Below are positions 1-9,541 of a DNA stretch of 64,000 bases, piece after piece. Numbering within the stretch: the first letter of the stretch is position 1; every line of letters begins with the position of its first letter. The DNA is from Acidimicrobiia bacterium (lineage in GTDB: Bacteria > Actinomycetota > Acidimicrobiia > Acidimicrobiales > Bin134). A program made the translations under genes and the position numbers. Location of the stretch: assembly GCA_022826705.1 (NCBI GenBank), contig JAJDUJ010000007.1:1-64000 (forward strand), written 5' to 3'. Below the pieces are notes generated by a model. The model was not told where the DNA came from, did not search any database, and saw nothing but the letters and a program-made list of their open reading frames with translations.

Positions 1-141
1 CACAGCATCTACCACCTCCGGTTCCAGCGCGCGCATAATGACAGATACCTCCACCGAGTCGTTGGGTTGGTGCTACCCGACATCAAAGCCGGGACAACAC
101 AACGACCGGTGGATGGTCACCTATCCGCGCGGCCCCTAAGC

Positions 142-666
142 ATGGATGCACAGAGAAACCATCAAGGCGGGCGCGTCCGCACGACAGCCGCCGCGGCCGC
201 GCTCGTAGCCGCCGGGATCGCCGCCGGGTTGGCGCTCGCCCCCGCCGCGGTGCAGGGCGACTCAGTGACCGAGACGATGGCCGACCACGAGCGCCGCATC
301 GCAGTGTTGGAGAACACGACCGGAGCTCCGGCGACGACGGACCTCGACGCCTCCCACTTCTTCGCCTGCGCCGACCCGCCCGACAGTTGGTTCCCCGAGT
401 ACTCGATGTGCTCGCGCACGACGAACAACATCGAGGCGGTGGGCCGCTGGCGGGTGGACTACGGCCCCGACACCAAAGAGGCCATGTTGTGCGCCGCCAC
501 TGGCCCCGACCTGAGAAACGCCCCGAACCCCTGGGCCGCAGACTGCACCGGCCTCCAAGAAGGCAGCACCCACGACATACCCCCCCGCCACTCCATCCTC
601 ATAGCCCGATACGCCAACGACCCCGACACCTCCGGGCTTATGCTGACACTGGTCCCCATGCCCTGA
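142..666 (+). CDS. Hypothetical exported or membrane-anchored protein
   Basis: I do not recognise a family. With the ATG at 142 the product is about 174 residues. It has a short basic N-terminus (residues 1-12), then an Ala/Gly-rich hydrophobic stretch (about 14-37) that looks like a signal peptide or membrane anchor. A small extracytoplasmic domain follows, with four well-spaced cysteines that could form disulfides. An in-frame TTG at 67 would add 25 residues of non-hydrophobic sequence, so the ATG is preferred. The gene stands alone, and the next gene converges on it. The first 140 bases of the window hold no gene I can support. Confidence 0.55.
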   Translation: MDAQRNHQGGRVRTTAAAAALVAAGIAAGLALAPAAVQGDSVTETMADHERRIAVLENTTGAPATTDLDASHFFACADPPDSWFPEYSMCSRTTNNIEAVGRWRVDYGPDTKEAMLCAATGPDLRNAPNPWAADCTGLQEGSTHDIPPRHSILIARYANDPDTSGLMLTLVPMP

Positions 667-820
667 CCCGCCCGGCCGCCCTGGGCGCTCTATGGGCCGC
701 TGGTGTCGCTGTAGGCCCGCTGGGCAACCAGCCCCAACACTCCCACGGTCAGAGTCACCCAACAACGTAAAGGGGATACTCAGCACCTATCGCCGTTTGC
801 TTATCGGTGTGTCGTAGCGG

Positions 821-2047
821 TTAGCGGTGGCTCGTGGACAGGGGGGCGCTGGACATCGCCGAACGGAGCAAAAGGGCGAGCGCTGCGGTGGCCAAGGTCA
901 CACCGGTTAGCAAGATTAGGCCCGCGGTCGATCCACCGATGTCGGACAGCACGCCGAAGAGAATGGGGCCGGCCACGCCTCCAGCTTCTCCGGCGGTGAA
1001 GAACAGCCCTCCAGCTGCACCCATATTGCGCTGGGTGACACCGGGGAGCTGCATCATCACCAATAGGGCCACCGGCACGGCCAGTCCCTTGCTGAAGCCG
1101 ATGACGGTCAACCCGATGAACGTGGCTGGCCTGCCGTCCACGTTGAGCAATATGGTGGCCACTCCGAATGCCGCGAAAATCACGGCCATGGCCGCGATTC
1201 GGCTGCTTGCCGGGATTGCGCGCGGTCCGAATAGCGCGCCGAAGATGCCGAGAGCGGTAACGGAACCGGCCAGGTAGCCCGCCACCGAACTGGAGAATCC
1301 CTGGTCTTCGATCACCGTTGGCAACCACCCATTGAGGGAGTGGTTGTAGAAGAACATACCCAAAGCAAAGACCAGCATCAGCTGCACCGCGCGGTGGCGC
1401 AAAAGCCCCCAAGCACCGGAGAACCCAGGAGCTGCATCGTGGTCGCGGTCGGTACCGGGAGCGACACGGTCGGCTACTACCGCCGCTAAGAGCCAAATGG
1501 CAATGACTGCCGCGCTGACCAGGGCATAGACCAGCAGCGTGGCCCGCCAGCTCTGGTCGAACGCGGGCATAAGCACGCTGTTGGCGGTCACCAATGCGAG
1601 GACTCCGCCAATTGCCGGACCGGTCATCGTGATGCCCATGGCTAGCGCCCGCTCTTCATCGTCGAACCAGACGCTGACCAATTTGGGCGCACCCACCGAC
1701 ACCAGCGGACCGCCGAGGCCGAATACCGCTACCGCGCCGAACATCGCGACAAAGCTGTCGGCCACTGTGCGCAATAGCGCGGACGCCGAGATGAGCACTG
1801 TGGCGATAGCTAGCGAGCGGCGGAGTCCGAGGCGATCGATCATCGCGCCCGAAGGGAGCGCGGCAACCAAATACACCAGCGGCCAAGCCGCTAGCACGGT
1901 TCCCATGGCTCCCTTGCTCAGACCGAGGTCATCGCGGATGGTCTCCACCAGTGGCGCCATGGAGAACACCGCGAGGCCGAAGGCGAAGTACACCATCCAC
2001 AGCGCGCTCAGCATCACCCAGCGGTAAGGATGGCGGCGATGCTGCAC
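821..2047 (-). CDS. MFS transporter
   Basis: This is a 408-residue major facilitator superfamily permease with about 12 hydrophobic segments. The conserved loop 2-3 signature is present at about residues 67-79 (GAMIDRLGLRRSL), and a hydrophilic central loop near 205-215 separates the two six-helix halves. The overall look is of the CynX/NimT/OFA-like anion or small-metabolite branch, but the substrate cannot be read from the sequence. It is divergently transcribed from the SDR gene, with only 47 bases between the start codons, so the two may share a control region. Confidence 0.85.
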   Translation of the reverse strand: MQHRRHPYRWVMLSALWMVYFAFGLAVFSMAPLVETIRDDLGLSKGAMGTVLAAWPLVYLVAALPSGAMIDRLGLRRSLAIATVLISASALLRTVADSFVAMFGAVAVFGLGGPLVSVGAPKLVSVWFDDEERALAMGITMTGPAIGGVLALVTANSVLMPAFDQSWRATLLVYALVSAAVIAIWLLAAVVADRVAPGTDRDHDAAPGFSGAWGLLRHRAVQLMLVFALGMFFYNHSLNGWLPTVIEDQGFSSSVAGYLAGSVTALGIFGALFGPRAIPASSRIAAMAVIFAAFGVATILLNVDGRPATFIGLTVIGFSKGLAVPVALLVMMQLPGVTQRNMGAAGGLFFTAGEAGGVAGPILFGVLSDIGGSTAGLILLTGVTLATAALALLLRSAMSSAPLSTSHR

Positions 2048-2094
2048 CCCGGGAACCTAGCAAGCAGCCAAGGTTGACCTATCATGCTGACCCA

Positions 2095-2808
2095 ATGGGT
2101 ACAGCAGTGGTAACCGGTGCCGGGCAGGGACTCGGACGGGCAATCTCTATGCGCCTAGCCGCCGCTGGGCATCATATTGTGGCGGTAGACCTGAACCCCG
2201 ACACTGCCGCGTCCACGGCGGAAATGCTCAACGGCGAATGGCGACAGTGCGACGTCTCCGATCCTGAATCGGTGGCCGCGCTCGCCGATTCGCTCGACCA
2301 AGTGGAAGTGCTGGTGAACAACGCCGGCATCTGGATCTTCGCTGGGATGGATGCCATGACCCCAGAGGACGTGCGCCGGGTGCTTGAGGTGAATGTGATG
2401 GGCGTGTTCTATTGCACCCAGGCGTTGGCGCCGCTGATGGGGCCGGGGTCAGCTATCGTCAACCTCTCGTCCAACGCCGCGTATTCCAACTCGCCGGGGG
2501 TGGGCATCTACCCTCCTTCCAAAGCCGCGGTGGAGAGCTTTACCAGGCAAACAGCCCTGGAGTTGGGCGCTCGGGGCATTAGGGCCAATGCAGTTGGGCC
2601 GGGAATGATCCTAACCGAGGGCACCCAGGCCAACTACGAGGGCGAAATTGGAAGAAGGCGGGCGCGAGCCGTGCCCCTGGGCCGAAACGGCTATCCCGAA
2701 GACATCGCCGATGTGGTGGGATTTTTGGCCTCAGACGATGCCCGCTATGTGACGGGCCAGGTGATCTACGTAGACGGCGGCCTCAGCGCGGGGCGAGCCG
2801 CGCTTTAG
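2095..2808 (+). CDS. Short-chain dehydrogenase/reductase (SDR)
   Basis: This is a classical SDR of 237 residues. It has a Rossmann cofactor motif at residues 8-14 (GAGQGLG), the NNAG motif at 75-78, catalytic Ser125/126, and Tyr139 with Lys143 in a YPPSK motif. Asp32 after beta-2 suggests NAD preference. The reading frame is open upstream, but the ATG at 2095 directly precedes the first beta-strand and is the right start for the family. A TATCAT hexamer lies about 10 bases before the ATG, so the transcript may be nearly leaderless. Its 3' end overlaps the convergent RND gene by 4 bases. The substrate is unknown. Confidence 0.88.
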   Translation: MGTAVVTGAGQGLGRAISMRLAAAGHHIVAVDLNPDTAASTAEMLNGEWRQCDVSDPESVAALADSLDQVEVLVNNAGIWIFAGMDAMTPEDVRRVLEVNVMGVFYCTQALAPLMGPGSAIVNLSSNAAYSNSPGVGIYPPSKAAVESFTRQTALELGARGIRANAVGPGMILTEGTQANYEGEIGRRRARAVPLGRNGYPEDIADVVGFLASDDARYVTGQVIYVDGGLSAGRAAL

Positions 2809-5276
2809 CCGCTGCCGGCCAGGCTGGGTCTTTGGGCGCGCCAGCGGTGGTACCGGGCCCAGAGCACCAGCAGCGACGGGAGCACGGTGAACGTGGCTAT
2901 CAGGCCGAACAGGATGGCTACCGCGGCGAGTATCCCCAGTTCCTGCATCGGCACAAGGGGAGAAAAGAGCAGCGCCAATAGCCCGAGGGCGGTGGTGAGT
3001 GCGCTGGCCAATAGAGCTCCGCCGGTGGTGGTCATGGCATTCCGTATACCGTCGACGACCTGGTCCGCCTCCTCGTGCTCCTCCAAGAAGCGATGGGTCA
3101 GGTGGATCGTGTAGTCAACGCCAATCCCGATCGTGAGCACCACCATGAGCGCGGTGCCCATGTTGTAGGAGATTCCGAACACCCACATGGCCCCAAGCAG
3201 CCAGGCAAGGGTTACCGCTATGGGAATGATGGTGACCAACCCGAGCGCGGGGCGGGATCGGCTGATGCCGAAGTAGGCCACAAGGATGGCCAGTGCGGCG
3301 GCGATGACGAGACCCACGCTGAGCGCCTGGCTGGCGGCCAGTTCCTCGGTGATCAAGGCGATGAGGGCATCGCCTCCGGTGACAGTGATCTCTCCGCCAG
3401 GGCCTCCCCAAAGCGATTCGAGTTCGTCGATCAACTCTTGGAGTGCCTCATTGTCCTCTACCGCGACCGGTATCTGAATGATGGTGCGGTCAAGGCCATC
3501 GGCGCGAAGGTCGATCACCTCCGCGAATCCTCCGGGGTCCGCCCTTCTCAACATCTCCCAGGCTTGACGGATCTCTTCCTCGGTGGCCATACCGCCTGTC
3601 CCGAGGTTCTCGAAGGCGGCCGCGACGTCGGCGTCGTAGTTGTCGCCGGCTTGTCCGCTACGGCTTGTCCAATCGGCAAGCAGTGTCCCAGCAGAGTCCA
3701 ACGGAGGCCCCACGATGCCGTTTGATCGGCGTTCTGAGTCAACCAAAGTGGAGTGAAGGCCGGTTAGGTCTTGAACGGCTTGGCTGCTGTCGAGATCGGT
3801 CTCGATGAGCACAGTCATGAGCGTGGCGCTGCCGTCGAAGTTCTCTTCCAGGAAGTCGAAGCTTTTGAACGTGTCGGAGTCCTTGGGCAAGAAGTCCTTG
3901 ACGGCGAAAGTGGTGCTGAGGTTGCCGGCAGCCACCACAGCCAACGCCGTTACGACGATGGCCGCGCCCAAGACCGGAATCGGACGGCGCACAACGGCGG
4001 TAGCAATACGGGGCAATGCGGCGGCCGCTCCAGGAATGGTGTCGGCCACGGGGCGAGTTGTCGGTTTCTTTCCTTTAGCAACCAGTCGCCGATCTAGCAC
4101 CAGTCGAGCGGCGGGCACGAAGCTGGTCATGACTATCCAGCCCGAGATGACTCCGATGCTCGCGATGATCCCGAAGTCGGCGATGGGTTCGAACCGGCTG
4201 CTCAGGTTGGCCAGCAGGCTGACCGCGGTGGTGCCCGCAGCCAGCAATACCGGCACACCGCAGAGCCGGACGGATCGGGCGATGGCCCGGCCCGAGGCGT
4301 CGTCGTCGGGATCAGGGTCTTCCCGTAGCCCCTCTCGGTAGCGACCGATGATCTGAAGGGCGTAGTCCACCGACAAGCTGATCAAAAGGACGGGAACCAG
4401 TGTGAGGAGGATGTTGTCGGGGTCGACAATGCCGGCGCCGCCGGGGGAGAGCCAGGATATGGCGCCAAGCGTCCAGAGGATCGTCATGCCGAGGCCCAAC
4501 ATGGTGATGTGGACGTCTGACTGAGTCCGGTAGAAGAGGGCCAGCAGGACCACGATGATGACGAGGGCGATCACGGTGAGAACCACGAGGTTCTCCTCCC
4601 GGGCGTCCTTGCCTTCGGCATCGCTCTTGGCCAGGGTGATGATCGTGACGTCAAGGGATGCCGCATCGAATCCCTCGGCGATCTCGTGGGCCCGCAGCTG
4701 TGCCGCCTCCTGGCCGAGCGCATCGCCGACGTCATCGAGAATTACCAGCGAGAGCCCGGCCATGGGCGTGCCGGCGTCGTCACGGGCCACGAAGCGGCCG
4801 AGGAGGTCGTTCAACTCGGCCTGCTCGGGGTCCTGCGCCATCTGGGCCAGCCCAAGGGTGACCTGGATGTCGGTAATAGTGTCCAGACTGAGCCCTGCAT
4901 CGGCTGCGGCGAGTTCGATCAGCTGGACGTAGCCGTAGAGAGGTTCATCTACCAGGAACGGTGCAATCTCCGGATGGCTGGTAATAGCCGTTTGCAGATC
5001 TCGAACGGTCCGAAGCGATTCCGCAGTGAGGACGTCGCCTTTGGCCAGAATCTGGACCACGCGCAGATCTGCGGCGGCGGGAAAGCTCTCCCTGATCGCG
5101 TCGGTGGCCTCGGCGAGTTCGCTGTCGGCAGGAAGGAAGATCCCGGTAGAGTCGATAGGTCCCTCGGGCCGGTCTCTAACCAGGAATCCGGCCAAAAGGG
5201 CCAGCGTCACCGCGCCCAAGGCCAAAAGGACGAGTTGGGGTGATCTCCGGATTATGCGCGCCTGCCAGTGGAACAT
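2805..5276 (-). CDS. RND/MMPL-type efflux permease
   Basis: This 823-residue membrane protein has the two-fold RND architecture. TM1 is near residues 14-32, followed by a roughly 190-residue extracytoplasmic domain and a TM2-TM6 bundle; the second half repeats this arrangement. Both halves keep the transmembrane aspartate motif of proton-driven RND pumps (SVDYALQ in half one, GVDYTIHLTHRF in half two). The family exports lipids, hopanoids or siderophores, and this form resembles the MMPL/predicted-exporter branch. It lies just downstream of, and co-directional with, the MpaB-like oxygenase gene (38-base gap), which suggests co-expression and a lipid-related substrate. That substrate is inference. 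Confidence 0.88.
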   Translation of the reverse strand: MFHWQARIIRRSPQLVLLALGAVTLALLAGFLVRDRPEGPIDSTGIFLPADSELAEATDAIRESFPAAADLRVVQILAKGDVLTAESLRTVRDLQTAITSHPEIAPFLVDEPLYGYVQLIELAAADAGLSLDTITDIQVTLGLAQMAQDPEQAELNDLLGRFVARDDAGTPMAGLSLVILDDVGDALGQEAAQLRAHEIAEGFDAASLDVTIITLAKSDAEGKDAREENLVVLTVIALVIIVVLLALFYRTQSDVHITMLGLGMTILWTLGAISWLSPGGAGIVDPDNILLTLVPVLLISLSVDYALQIIGRYREGLREDPDPDDDASGRAIARSVRLCGVPVLLAAGTTAVSLLANLSSRFEPIADFGIIASIGVISGWIVMTSFVPAARLVLDRRLVAKGKKPTTRPVADTIPGAAAALPRIATAVVRRPIPVLGAAIVVTALAVVAAGNLSTTFAVKDFLPKDSDTFKSFDFLEENFDGSATLMTVLIETDLDSSQAVQDLTGLHSTLVDSERRSNGIVGPPLDSAGTLLADWTSRSGQAGDNYDADVAAAFENLGTGGMATEEEIRQAWEMLRRADPGGFAEVIDLRADGLDRTIIQIPVAVEDNEALQELIDELESLWGGPGGEITVTGGDALIALITEELAASQALSVGLVIAAALAILVAYFGISRSRPALGLVTIIPIAVTLAWLLGAMWVFGISYNMGTALMVVLTIGIGVDYTIHLTHRFLEEHEEADQVVDGIRNAMTTTGGALLASALTTALGLLALLFSPLVPMQELGILAAVAILFGLIATFTVLPSLLVLWARYHRWRAQRPSLAGSG

Positions 5277-5314
5277 GTTCAGGTCCTAGGAATGTGCCGT
5301 CCAGTCCGCCAGCA

Positions 5315-6493
5315 TCACCACTGGCTGGATTCCTCGGCGTAGACATGGTCGGGCAGATCGTAGGTGATGCCCTCCTCGTGGTACCACGATCCCGACAAGA
5401 GCGTTGTGAAGTTGGCAATGTTGCTCTTGCGGGCGATCTTGGGGAGGAAACGCAATGCGAAGCGGTCGAATCTGGCCTGCATTCGGAACCAGGGAAGTAC
5501 GCCGAATGTTGACTGCTTGGGGTAGTTCAACTGGTTGGCCAGTTCGTCTCCGATAAGCGCACGCGACACCTTGTAGACGTACCGCGAGAGCTTCTGTCCC
5601 TCGCTTGGGTCGTCGATGCCGACAACAAGGGGTGCCGAGTTGATCAGCGAATTGGCCAGGACGATAGATGAAGCGCCGGGCTCTGGCTCGCACATGGTGC
5701 CTATCTCGTACAGCCTCAACGCATCCTCTTCGCCTTGGAAGAGGATCGACTCGGGAATCCCCATGAGCAGTCCAGAGTAGCGCCACGTCGCCATGAAACT
5801 CGCGGCCTCCTCCTCGGTAAAGGCTGCTCCCAGACTCCTCATGTGCTTGAGAAGCCGGGCGGAAAAGGCAGTGATCGCATAGCCCACATGGGCTGCGCTC
5901 AGCGGGACGCCGAGAGCATCCTCGTCCCAGTCCGTGGAATTCTTGAGCAAGTACCTGACTTGGGCATGAACCAGACGGATCCTGAAAGAAAGCCTCCATC
6001 CATCCCCGTAGACGTCCATACCGCCGGGAAGGAATATCTCCACCATGTGGCGGTTGTTCTGCCGGAGGCGCCGCACACCCTGGTCGCGCAAACGGCCGGT
6101 GATGAAGAAGGATTCGCTGATATTGGTGGAAAAGCCCTCCACAAGTACTCCGGCCAGCATTCCGGCCACGACCATTTTCCTGTTCCGATGGAACATGTGG
6201 ATGCCGGGCGTCAGTGAGGAAAGATCAAGCCAGTCTGGTGGCGTCATGACATCGTCGAAGAGCGCCTGGACCTCTGGAGGGACGGCAGGGCGCTCGTTCC
6301 CGTCGGGGGGGCTCATGTAGGCCGAAATGATCCGGGATGCTTCCGAGCGCTTCATCGCCGAGAGGGCTTCTACAGCCGCGTCGGCAATCGGGTCGCCGAT
6401 GGCCGAGTGGGCGACGTAGTTGTCGGCCATCTCAGGCTCAAGGGTACGGGCCCGCTCGCAGCCAGGGTTGTCGTAATCGGTGGGAACCTTCAT
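5315..6493 (-). CDS. MpaB/Lcp-like oxygenase (DUF2236 family)
   Basis: The 392-residue product matches the MpaB/latex-clearing-protein catalytic fold, a haem-b oxygenase family known for oxidative cleavage of isoprenoid or polyisoprene chains. The signature helix RIRLVHAQVR (residues 171-180) contains His176, the expected haem ligand. A later WRYSGLLMGI segment is typical of DUF2236. No signal peptide is seen. The start could be the ATG at 6493 or an internal ATG at 6430; neither has a strong ribosome binding site. A plausible promoter (TTGAGA-N17-TATTAG) lies upstream within a duplicated leader. Co-transcription with the RND gene is likely. Confidence 0.82.
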   Translation of the reverse strand: MKVPTDYDNPGCERARTLEPEMADNYVAHSAIGDPIADAAVEALSAMKRSEASRIISAYMSPPDGNERPAVPPEVQALFDDVMTPPDWLDLSSLTPGIHMFHRNRKMVVAGMLAGVLVEGFSTNISESFFITGRLRDQGVRRLRQNNRHMVEIFLPGGMDVYGDGWRLSFRIRLVHAQVRYLLKNSTDWDEDALGVPLSAAHVGYAITAFSARLLKHMRSLGAAFTEEEAASFMATWRYSGLLMGIPESILFQGEEDALRLYEIGTMCEPEPGASSIVLANSLINSAPLVVGIDDPSEGQKLSRYVYKVSRALIGDELANQLNYPKQSTFGVLPWFRMQARFDRFALRFLPKIARKSNIANFTTLLSGSWYHEEGITYDLPDHVYAEESSQW

Positions 6494-6616
6494 AAGCGTT
6501 CTCGGGAAAGCATACTTTGTGGGCTCTGGAGCAAAGAAAGTGCCAGTGCTTTACATAAGTGGTGGGAACTTTCATGAGCGGCCCCTGGACAAAAGAAATC
6601 CTAATACTTTACATAA
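6479..6616. repeat. Imperfect duplicated leader of the MpaB-like gene
   Basis: Two blocks recur. The 20-base block 6479-6498, which spans the MpaB-like start codon, recurs at 6561-6580 with two mismatches. The 27-base block 6532-6558 recurs at 6590-6616 with several mismatches but an identical ctttacataa end. Spacings are 82 and 58 bases, so the second copy has lost about 24 bases. The upstream copy carries a decoy ATG (first base 6575, reading MKVPT) that is out of frame with the gene. Confidence 0.75.
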
Positions 6617-6629
6617 CATGCATTCTCAA
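6601..6629 (-). promoter_or_regulatory. Candidate promoter for the MpaB-like/RND operon
   Basis: On the minus strand a -35-like TTGAGA (6624-6629) and a -10-like TATTAG (6601-6606) are separated by exactly 17 bases. They lie about 108 bases upstream of the oxygenase start, in the AT-richest stretch of this region. This is assigned by sequence only. Confidence 0.45.
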
Positions 6630-6673
6630 CGCTTCAGGGGAAATCGTTAGACAGAATTTATTGAAATTGGCTA

Positions 6674-6702
6674 TAGACATCTGAAAGATGGCCAACTATA
6701 GT
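6674..6702 (+). promoter_or_regulatory. Candidate promoter for the tad-like locus
   Basis: TAGACA (6674-6679), 17 bases, then TATAGT (6697-6702): a close match to a housekeeping sigma-factor promoter. It is 72 bases upstream of the first gene of the locus, which itself has a GGAGGG ribosome binding site at 6763-6768. The divergent promoter at 6601-6629 lies nearby. Confidence 0.5.
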
Positions 6703-6773
6703 CGCACCACTGGCTCAGGCCAGGGTTATCGGCCTCGCAGGCCCCCCACGAGAAGCGTCGAACGGAGGGCCTT

Positions 6774-8042
6774 ATGGTTGCCGCCTGGCAGGTTTCCCTG
6801 GTTGCCGCGCTGTTGCTGATGGCTTGCGCCGGGACCTCCGATGAGCCCGCTGACCGTCCGTTGGCGTCTGCGGAAGACCCACCCACCTTGGGGTCCCAGA
6901 TCGCGCTGTCGGCGTCAGCAGCACCTGAGTCGATAGCCTCTCCAGCCCCACATCCGGAACCTGTTCCCGCGGTGAGGGCCGGTGACGGCGTGATCGAGCC
7001 CTTCAGCGCCGACAATTCGGCTGTTCTTCCCCATGCCGATTGGTTTCGCGACCCGACTTGCCGCCACGAACTGCGGTGGTGGTCTGGGCTGCGATGGACA
7101 GACACTGTTTCCGGAGATGGCGGCAGTGCCGAGGATCCCTTGACGGAATCCGATGCCCTGATGCCGCCCGACGTCGGCTGGCCGGTAGATCCCTGCGAGA
7201 CCCTGGGCATCATGTTCACGGCGTTTCCGCTCACCGCGGAAGAGTTGGGATGTGTCGGGCCTTACCCGGCCTGCGTAATAGACGACAACGGACTGCCTAG
7301 AGCCACCCGACTGGTCACCTACCAGGAACTGCTCGACTCTGGCGGATACCACCGAAGCCTTCTCCACGATCATGCGCCGGAAGGGCTCCCCGAAAATGTT
7401 GTGCTCGGATACCTGAGCGAGTGCCTCGTGGAGTGGCCCGCATTCAGCCGCCAGAAACTCCAGTATGGGGGGACGCCGGTTCAGACATGCAGCATGGTCT
7501 GGCGCGACATGGCATACCCGATCACTTATCTGGGAGCACGCGACGACCACCGTTGCCTGTGGGATGCCTACAAGGCGTTTTACTTGCGCACTGGCCAGCG
7601 CGCCGCCCCATATATTCGCACCGGCTGGGCAGAGAATTGCGCGAGTTGGCTCGATCCGCACCCTGTCCGGCAGGTGGCGGATGAGTGCCGACTCCCCGAC
7701 GGCTATTACCGGCGCCTGAGCGCTGACGACCGGTTTGCCGACTACGGCCTCTCACTCGACGATCCTGAGCTGTCTCCTGAAGCCGTTCGTCAGCGGTGGT
7801 GCAGTCTCCTTGCTCGATGCGACGACCTGTGGCGGCAAGTGGCCCCCACTCGCTCTGCCCGCTTTGCCGAGGCCGGATGGGCCAGCCCGTGCGTTCAGAG
7901 GGTGTCGGGCCATGAGATCAACACCGTCCGCAGAGGCAGGTGCGAAGAATTGGACGTCTTGGCCAGCCTGGTGAGGGGTGAGGGCGAAGACGGCCTGCCT
8001 ACCGTGCCACCCATTCCCTCCGGGCTCTGGCTCAGTTGCTAG
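6774..8042 (+). CDS. Lipoprotein with a DUF2510-like WxDP motif, tad locus
   Basis: The 422-residue product begins with a short hydrophobic segment ending in a lipobox (LLMAC, Cys18), so it should be a membrane lipoprotein. Residues about 89-114 match the DUF2510 pattern (DWFRDPTCRHELRWW, then GLRWTD). That motif is usually found near the N-terminus of actinobacterial membrane proteins, not in the middle of a lipoprotein. The rest is Cys- and Trp-rich with no family I recognise, and the protein ends in Cys. GGAGGG 5 bases before the ATG supports the start. As first gene of the pilus-like locus it may be a surface or assembly component; that role is inferred from position. Confidence 0.7.
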   Translation: MVAAWQVSLVAALLLMACAGTSDEPADRPLASAEDPPTLGSQIALSASAAPESIASPAPHPEPVPAVRAGDGVIEPFSADNSAVLPHADWFRDPTCRHELRWWSGLRWTDTVSGDGGSAEDPLTESDALMPPDVGWPVDPCETLGIMFTAFPLTAEELGCVGPYPACVIDDNGLPRATRLVTYQELLDSGGYHRSLLHDHAPEGLPENVVLGYLSECLVEWPAFSRQKLQYGGTPVQTCSMVWRDMAYPITYLGARDDHRCLWDAYKAFYLRTGQRAAPYIRTGWAENCASWLDPHPVRQVADECRLPDGYYRRLSADDRFADYGLSLDDPELSPEAVRQRWCSLLARCDDLWRQVAPTRSARFAEAGWASPCVQRVSGHEINTVRRGRCEELDVLASLVRGEGEDGLPTVPPIPSGLWLSC

Positions 8043-8054
8043 GAGGTTGACGAA

Positions 8055-9541
8055 ATGGGCCTCACTATGAAACAAGTGCCGAGGCCAAATCGGCGGAGGC
8101 AAGGGGTTGTCCGGCAATTTAGGCTCAACCGCCGCAAGCTGGCCCTTTTGCTGCTGGTGTTCGCGCTGGCCACTACGGCCGACACCTGCACTGACCCGAA
8201 TACGGGCCAGCCGGTCCCGCATGAGCACACACCGGGGCCGACTCCAAATCCAACCCCTCCGACGGATGGTCCTGGTCCCCCGCCCACGTGTCCGCCGGGG
8301 CAGATTCCCTGGGGCGTCTTCAACGAGTGGCTTGGTTGCATGGAAGATCCCAACGCGCCCGGCCCTGAAGACCCTCAAGATGACGAAGAAGACGTAACTG
8401 CCTCTCCGGACGATCGAGAGGGGTCAGAAGATGGCGACGGCACCGGGTCGAAGCCGTCGCCGGGCACCTACACGGTCAAGCCTGGGACAACCGAGGATGG
8501 CACGGAAATCCTGGTGGAGCGTCCTCCCTTGTGCAGCTCGGTAACCGGCGATGATCCGTGCATCGTGAGCTATCACCAAGACGATGAAGGCAATGAAGTC
8601 TGGGTACTACCCGAGAGAGATGGTGAGAACACCGAGGACAACGTAGACACCGTGTATTGCGGCGGTCTCGGTGCTTCGGTGGATCACAGCAGCGCGCCCA
8701 CGCCGCACACTCATCCCGCCCCGTTCCCCTACGACCACGATGGCAATCCGAATACCCCTGACATTTGCTCGCACAACAGCGAGAACTGTGCGTGGCACGG
8801 AACTTGTCCTGGCCCGCAGCTCCCCAACGCGCCCGTTGTCAACCCGTCTCCTTCCGCCCCGCCCTCCAAAGTGTGTACGAGTTCGTGGAGCAACTCCGAC
8901 CGCCAGAGCCTTCTCAGCTCCCTGCGGTGGGAGTCGATCGTTCCCTATTCCCAGGGATTTGTTGGCCACCATCACCCGGAGGTTCCCGGTGGCCAGCTGT
9001 TTCTGACCGCGGCCTCCACCCCGGAGAGCCCAGCTCGCCACTGGATTGCGCTGAAGTCGGGTCGCTCGCTCGATGTGGTGGACGCCCCGAAGGACGGATG
9101 CTTGTGGACGGCAACCGCAGTTGGGGTATCGCTGCGGGAGCTGCTCCCCCACCAGGCGTCTGATTTGGTCAAACTGCGGTCACCGGGCAGCGCAGCTGCG
9201 GCCAACGAAGCCCGTGCTGCGGCGGCGCTGTGGGATGGCCTCAGCCAACAGCGCCAACAGTGGTATGCCGCGGCGTTCCCCCGCAACGATCCAACCACCA
9301 CATGGTGCTCACCGGGTGATCTGCCAGGTTGGACCACTCCGTCGACCGGGGTGCGGAGAACTGGAAGAACAGCTATGGGAAGTGCCGTTGGTCTGTCCCC
9401 CGTCAGGGCTTCTGGGAGTGGCAGCTCTTGATCAATTACACATCTGAGCAGGGCGACCTCCACACCGAGACCGTGGCCTCCGACTTGTCCTGGTTCCGTG
9501 ATCCGGCCGGGTATCTGGGCCAGCAGGTGACCCTGTGGTAG
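8055..9541 (+). CDS. Proline-rich surface protein with apparent frameshift, tad locus
   Basis: An AGGAGG site 8 bases upstream supports the ATG at 8055. The N-terminus is basic, then has one hydrophobic segment (about residues 28-42). A long Pro/Asp/Glu-rich linker follows, and then a Cys/His/Trp-containing domain. The starting frame runs to a stop at 9431, but its last 30 residues look like shadow sequence. From about 9320 the -1 frame encodes a Trp- and aromatic-rich continuation (for example NWKNSYGKCRWSVP) to a TAG at 9541. That stop overlaps the next gene's GTG at 9535, as expected in this tightly coupled operon. A single missing base between about 9320 and 9360 would restore one protein of about 495 residues. 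Sequencing error and real mutation cannot be told apart here. Confidence 0.6.

Noticed and set aside
667..820. Spacer between the first gene and the MFS gene
   Set aside because: No convincing terminator hairpin or small gene could be supported.
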